Made by a program: the position numbers and the translations under genes. A stretch of 10,516 nucleotides of DNA. Origin: Planctomycetota bacterium (GTDB taxonomy: Bacteria; Planctomycetota; Phycisphaerae; Phycisphaerales; SM1A02). Below, piece after piece: positions 7,881-10,516 of the stretch (its first letter is position 1; each line of letters opens with the position of its first letter). The stretch spans positions 1 to 10,516 of the forward strand of contig RFOC01000055.1 in the NCBI GenBank assembly GCA_009926815.1. Reading direction: 5' to 3'. Under the pieces are notes generated by a model. The model was not told where the DNA came from, did not search any database, and saw nothing but the letters and a program-made list of their open reading frames with translations.

Positions 7881-7915
7881 CGGCCGTCAGGCCGTGCGGA
7901 CCGCCCTTTCGGCGG
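7881..7915. repeat. Two adjacent short perfect inverted repeats
   Basis: CGGCC-GTCA-GGCCG (7881-7894) and CCGCC-CTTTC-GGCGG (7901-7915) are side by side in the divergent region. The second is flanked by GCGG (7896-7899) and CCGC (7920-7923), which extends the dyad with asymmetric spacing. They lie just upstream of the imuA -35 and could be protein-binding sites. If a kinase transcript starts upstream of them, they could instead be hairpins in its leader. GC-rich background makes short dyads common. Confidence 0.4.
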
Positions 7916-7923
7916 GAAACCGC

Positions 7924-7951
7924 TTGACGGATGGGCCCCGGACAGTACCCT
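7924..7951 (+). promoter_or_regulatory. Candidate sigma-70-type promoter of imuA
   Basis: TTGACG (7924-7929) matches five of six -35 consensus bases. It is followed after 16 bp by TACCCT (7946-7951), which keeps the key T, A and final T of the -10. Transcription would start around 7957-7959, leaving a leader of only about 7-9 bases before the ATG at 7966. Assigned by eye only; planctomycete promoters are poorly defined. Confidence 0.45.
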
Positions 7952-7960
7952 AACGGATAC
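7945..7960. promoter_or_regulatory. Imperfect dyad overlapping the imuA -10, possible operator
   Basis: GTACCC-TAAC-GGATAC is a 6-4-6 inverted repeat with five of six pairs matching. It covers the proposed -10, where a repressor such as a LexA-type regulator would block transcription. It does not match the LexA boxes I know from Proteobacteria (CTGT-N8-ACAG, GTTC-N7-GTTC) or Firmicutes, so the regulator is not identified. Confidence 0.35.
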
Positions 7961-7965
7961 CAAAC

Positions 7966-8847
7966 ATGCAACCACGCATGCAGGCCATCCAGCAGCAGGT
8001 GGACGCGGTGCTCGCCTCGGGCCGCGTGGGTGTGCCATCGCCGATTCCTGCAGGAAATGCCGGCCCAATGCAGGTCGGATGGCCGGCCCTCCAGGGCGCC
8101 GATCTTCCCTGGCACGGCGTGCACGAGGCCTTCGGTGCGCTGGATGCCGCGGCCCTTCGTCTTCCGGCCATGTCCATGGCCCTGCACCTGGCGTGGCGTG
8201 CGGTCATGCAGGCGCCTTCGCCGCATCGCGTGCTGTGGGTGGGTCGTCACGCGTGGCCGCATCCGCGTGCGCTGCTGGGTTCGCTGCGCGGCCTGCGCGG
8301 CGGATGGCGGCAGCGTCTCGATGCACGCCTGTGGCATGCAAGCGTGTTCGTGGATGCAGGTGGGCTGGTCGATCGACTGTGGGCCACCGAGATGTCGCTG
8401 CAGGCGCCCGGTGCCGTTCTTGTGGTGGCCGATGGTGCCGGCCTGAACCTGACCGCCACGCGTCGCCTGCAGCTTGCGGCCACGGCATGTCCGGTGCTGC
8501 TGCTTCGGCCGGCCCATGAGGCAGCCTCGCCTTCCGCCGCGATCATCCGTTGGCGCGTGCAGGCCGGCACGCATCAGGATCAGCCCGCGTGGACGGCTCG
8601 CGCCGTCCGCGTGCGTTCAGGCCTGCCTCCGGCATGGCTCGATGCAGCGGTGTCGTGGGATGCCTGGTGGGAGCGGGGCAGCGATGCCGTGGCATGGGAG
8701 GGAATCCTGCCGCGCGTGAACACGATGGATCGCCCGCAACACCCCATGGAGTCCGAGCATGGAACGCACGCTGGCGATCCTGCTGCCGTGGTGGCCCGCC
8801 GACCGGGCGATCCGATCGCTCCGCCGGCGGGCGGCCTGGCCGCATGA
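7966..8847 (+). CDS. imuA: ImuA-like RecA/SulA-family mutasome protein
   Basis: First gene of an SOS-type translesion cassette. ImuA proteins are RecA/SulA-like and work with ImuB and DnaE2 in damage-induced mutagenesis. Recognisable family features in this 293-residue protein are GVHEAFG (51-57), a beta strand VLWVGR (89-94), LWATEMSLQ (138-146), TATRRLQLAA (163-172), CPVLLLRP (175-182) and SAAIIRWRV (190-198). No Walker A motif (GxxxxGKS/T) is present, as in other divergent ImuA proteins. The last 40 or so residues are Pro/Ala/Gly/Arg-rich; about 30 of them are read from DNA that also encodes the start of ImuB, so this tail is probably not conserved. The ATG at 7966 follows a weak GGA seven bases upstream; Met5 is a possible alternative start. 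The assignment depends partly on the strong context of imuB and dnaE2. A generic RecA-like ATPase is the alternative but lacks support. Confidence 0.8.
   Translation: MQPRMQAIQQQVDAVLASGRVGVPSPIPAGNAGPMQVGWPALQGADLPWHGVHEAFGALDAAALRLPAMSMALHLAWRAVMQAPSPHRVLWVGRHAWPHPRALLGSLRGLRGGWRQRLDARLWHASVFVDAGGLVDRLWATEMSLQAPGAVLVVADGAGLNLTATRRLQLAATACPVLLLRPAHEAASPSAAIIRWRVQAGTHQDQPAWTARAVRVRSGLPPAWLDAAVSWDAWWERGSDAVAWEGILPRVNTMDRPQHPMESEHGTHAGDPAAVVARRPGDPIAPPAGGLAA
8748..8751 (+). promoter_or_regulatory. Shine-Dalgarno of imuB inside imuA
   Basis: GGAG lies seven bases before the ATG at 8759, inside the imuA reading frame. It supports the early imuB start and therefore the long overlap with imuA. Confidence 0.75.
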
Positions 8848-10285
8848 GGGCGAACGTCCGCCGCTGCTGCTGATCGGCCGCGTGCAAGGTGCACGTCTGG
8901 TCATGGCATGCTGTCCGCGGGCCTGGTCGCTCGGCGTGCGGCCGGGCGAGGGGTTGGCCATGTCGCGCGATCGCTGTTCGGGCAAGGCCGTCGAGGTTCC
9001 CTTCGACGCCGCCGCGGATGATCGCGCCCTGAACGCCTTCGCGGGGTGGTGCCTGCGCTACGGACCGGCCACGGCGGTCGAGCGATCGCCCGGTCCGGCG
9101 GCGGTGTGCGTGAACGTGCGCGGTTGCGAAGGCGTGCACGGCGGCTGGGGGCGCCTGCTGCAGCGCGTGCAGCGCGACATGGATCGGCTGGGCCTGCATG
9201 CCAGCGGCGCCGTGGCGGGTGGGGCGGCGGCGTCGCTGGTGGCGGCCGCGCACCATTCGTGGCAGGTGATCCAGGACCACGGCGAGTGGCTGGACCAGGC
9301 GCCGCTCGATTCGCTTCGGCTTTCGCCTCAGGTGCCGGTCGCGCTGGCGGAGGTGGGCGTGCGCACCATCGGGCAGATGAGGCGACTGGGGGCGCAGGCC
9401 CTGGCCGACCGCTTTGGCGAGGGGCCGTGGCACCGGCTGCAACTGGCCCTGGGTCAGGCCACCGAAGGCATGACCAGCGTGGTGCCGCAGGGGCCGCTTC
9501 GGTGCGCACTGGCGTTCGATGGCCCCACCGCTCGGCCCGAGGCGCTGCAGCAGGGCGTGCAGTCGTGCCTGCAGCGGCTGGTGCATCGCCTGCGACGGCG
9601 TTGCCTGGGAAGCCTGCATGTGCGTGTGCAGCTGCGACGGGCCTCGGCGGCGCCCACGCGTCTGGAGTGGCGACTGGCCAGGCCCAGTCGTGGCCTGCGT
9701 CACCTGTGGCGGCTCATGCAGCCGGATCTGGAGCGTGTGCATCTCGGTCACGATCCGGCCGAGGGCATCGAGGCGGTGCAGGTGACCAGCCTTCGCCACG
9801 TGTCCATGGCACCTGGACAGGCGGAACTGCTGCACGGATCGGTGGAATCGCAGGGGCCCTCGTGGGCGGAGTGGATCGATCGCGTGCGGCAGCGCCTCGG
9901 TGGCGTCTCGCTTCGCGTGCCGCACGCGCAGGCGGATCCGGATCAGGCGCGGGCGTGGGCGATGCGGCCCATGGCGGATGCCGGTGCGGCGGCGCAGGCA
10001 CCCATGCCTTCGATCGAATTCCTGCTGCCGCTGCGACCCACGGTGCGCGTGGCGCCGCCGCGGGCCGTGGAGGTGGCGTGCGATGCGCGTCGCAGGCCCG
10101 TGCAGGTGCGACTGCGTGGCGCCCTGCAGCCGGTCCTGGCCGCCGAGGGGCCCGATCGCGTGGAAGCCGCATGGTGGCGCGGCGAGCAGGGCACGCATGA
10201 TCGCTGGCGCGTGCTGGCGGATGGCGCATGGTGGTGGTTGCGCCGTGATGGAGCCGCCTGGTGGCTTGAGGGGGCCTGGACATGA
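8759..10285 (+). CDS. imuB: ImuB, catalytically inactive Y-family DNA polymerase homologue
   Basis: Y-family polymerase-like scaffold of the mutasome, known in other bacteria to bridge the sliding clamp, ImuA and DnaE2. The 508-residue protein begins in the family style (MERTLAILLPWWPADRAI). It has the palm-region motif VCVNVRGCEGVHGG (116-129) followed by RLGLHASGAVAGGAAASLVAAA (143-164, motif region), a helix-hairpin-helix-like stretch (LAEVGVRTIGQMRRLGAQALADRFG, motif region about 196-220), and the ImuB C-terminus ending DRVEAAWW...RWRVLADGAWWWLRRDGAAWWLEG. The polymerase carboxylates are missing: there is no acidic residue in ILLPWWP, and Asn119 sits in the NVRGC motif where many ImuBs have Asp. 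I see no convincing QLxLF-type clamp-binding motif. The start is fixed by the conserved N-terminus and a GGAG seven bases upstream. It overlaps imuA by 89 bp in another frame and dnaE2 by 4 bp. Confidence 0.9.
   Translation: MERTLAILLPWWPADRAIRSLRRRAAWPHEGERPPLLLIGRVQGARLVMACCPRAWSLGVRPGEGLAMSRDRCSGKAVEVPFDAAADDRALNAFAGWCLRYGPATAVERSPGPAAVCVNVRGCEGVHGGWGRLLQRVQRDMDRLGLHASGAVAGGAAASLVAAAHHSWQVIQDHGEWLDQAPLDSLRLSPQVPVALAEVGVRTIGQMRRLGAQALADRFGEGPWHRLQLALGQATEGMTSVVPQGPLRCALAFDGPTARPEALQQGVQSCLQRLVHRLRRRCLGSLHVRVQLRRASAAPTRLEWRLARPSRGLRHLWRLMQPDLERVHLGHDPAEGIEAVQVTSLRHVSMAPGQAELLHGSVESQGPSWAEWIDRVRQRLGGVSLRVPHAQADPDQARAWAMRPMADAGAAAQAPMPSIEFLLPLRPTVRVAPPRAVEVACDARRRPVQVRLRGALQPVLAAEGPDRVEAAWWRGEQGTHDRWRVLADGAWWWLRRDGAAWWLEGAWT
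10268..10274 (+). promoter_or_regulatory. Shine-Dalgarno of dnaE2 inside imuB
   Basis: GAGGGGG lies seven bases before the dnaE2 ATG. It is the strongest ribosome-binding site seen in the window and sits in the last codons of imuB. Confidence 0.75.
10282..10285 (+). other. ATGA stop/start overlap between imuB and dnaE2
   Basis: The ATG of dnaE2 (10282-10284) overlaps the TGA of imuB (10283-10285). Together with the strong upstream Shine-Dalgarno this indicates coupled translation of the two mutasome genes. Confidence 0.93.
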
Positions 10286-10516
10286 GCGACTTCGTGGAAC
10301 TGGGCTGCATGAGCAACTTCAGCTTCCAGCAGGGTGCCAGCCATGCGGACGAGCTCTTCGACCGCGCCGCCGAACTGGGCATGACCGCGCTCGGCATCTG
10401 CGATGTCGACACCGTGTCGGGACTGGTCCGTGCGCTCGAGGCCAGCCGCGGCAGCGGCGTGCGGCTGGTGGCGGGGGTTCGCCTGGGGCTGGATCCGCCC
10501 GTGCCGGGCGCCACGC
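10282..10516 (+). CDS. dnaE2: Error-prone DNA polymerase DnaE2, N-terminal fragment (cut by window edge)
   Basis: Only the first 78 codons are in the window. The product is the N-terminal PHP domain of a C-family DNA polymerase III alpha subunit of the DnaE2 (ImuC) type, the catalytic translesion enzyme of the ImuA-ImuB-DnaE2 system. The segment VELGCMSNFSFQQGASHADE (residues 5-24) matches the DnaE2 N-terminal pattern ELHCLSNFSFLRGASHPEEL, and ELGMTALGICDVDTVSGLVR follows the usual LGYxALAITDxxSLAGVVR. The first PHP motif has Gly in place of the usual metal-binding His, and the second motif reads CDVD rather than TDE or TDH, so metal binding by this PHP domain may be impaired. A GAGGGGG Shine-Dalgarno lies seven bases before the ATG inside imuB, and the ATG overlaps the imuB stop as ATGA. 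Family members are about 1000-1100 residues, so most of the gene lies beyond the right edge. Confidence 0.9.
   Translation, partial: MSDFVELGCMSNFSFQQGASHADELFDRAAELGMTALGICDVDTVSGLVRALEASRGSGVRLVAGVRLGLDPPVPGAT

Larger units (their letters stand above)
7844..7965. promoter_or_regulatory. Divergent intergenic control region between the kinase operon and the imuA-imuB-dnaE2 operon
   Basis: This 122-bp gap is the only non-coding stretch in the window and must hold the start signals of both operons unless transcription enters from outside. It contains an imuA-side candidate promoter, a 16-bp imperfect dyad over its -10, two short perfect inverted repeats in the middle, GGGCCCCGG repeated at 7875-7883 and 7933-7941, and a GCAT-TCGC-ATGC dyad at 7857-7868 near the kinase start. 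On the minus strand TAGCAT (7870-7865) could be a -10 for the kinase operon, but I see no well-spaced -35 for it. Confidence 0.7.

Noticed and set aside
4931..7927. A 998-codon open frame on the plus strand opposite the WD40 kinase
   Set aside because: It is also in codon phase with the real gene and is explained by the same missing codons. Its apparent repeats are the reverse image of the WD40 repeats.
7942..7945. ACAG in the imuA upstream region as half of an E. coli-type LexA box
   Set aside because: No CTGT is present eight bases away on either side, so the site does not form.
8543..10198. A 551-codon open frame on the minus strand opposite imuA and imuB
   Set aside because: It is in phase with imuB codons, has Pro/Arg/His-rich shadow composition and no family resemblance.

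Overview
This window is high-GC and almost fully coding. It looks like a chromosomal segment from a Planctomycetota bacterium, most likely of the Phycisphaerae type. The lineage call rests on two very large Hanks-type Ser/Thr kinases in tandem. They carry the planctomycete-style kinase core (GEGGFGxVWLAERR, KPGMDS, ARVLDGG) joined through one membrane segment to long TPR or WD40 arrays. The call is inference from gene style; no rRNA or other lineage marker is present.

Layout. (1) Positions 10-1101, plus strand: a soluble FMN-dependent alpha-hydroxy-acid oxidase/dehydrogenase whose true start may lie just outside the window. (2) Positions 7843 to 1098, minus strand: a two-gene operon. The first gene is a 1373-residue kinase-TM-coiled-coil-16xWD40-TPR protein. 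The second is an 875-residue kinase-TM-TPR protein, coupled to the first by an ATGA stop/start overlap. The second kinase meets the oxidase gene tail to tail, and the two stop codons share the palindrome CTAG. (3) Positions 7844-7965: the only intergenic gap, 122 bp between divergent start codons, with several dyads and a candidate promoter. (4) Positions 7966-10516, plus strand: the imuA-imuB-dnaE2 mutagenesis cassette. Its genes overlap (89 bp, then 4 bp), and dnaE2 runs off the right edge.

How the genes work together. ImuB (a Y-family polymerase fold without catalytic acids), ImuA (RecA/SulA-like) and DnaE2 (error-prone C-family polymerase) form the damage-inducible translesion 'mutasome' known from other bacteria; here they form one translationally coupled unit. 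The two kinases are paralogues with different sensor or scaffold domains and are probably made together. They share only a 122-bp control region with the mutasome, so co-regulation is possible but unproven.

The main points of interest are the indel-free 42-residue periodicity of both arrays (16 WD blades, about 10 TPR units), a recent 84-bp in-frame duplication in the coiled coil, the candidate operators in the divergent region, the long imuA/imuB overlap, and a His-to-Gly change in the first PHP motif of DnaE2. I found no RNA genes, CRISPR, insertion sequences or integrase. No gene-free stretch exceeds 300 bases.
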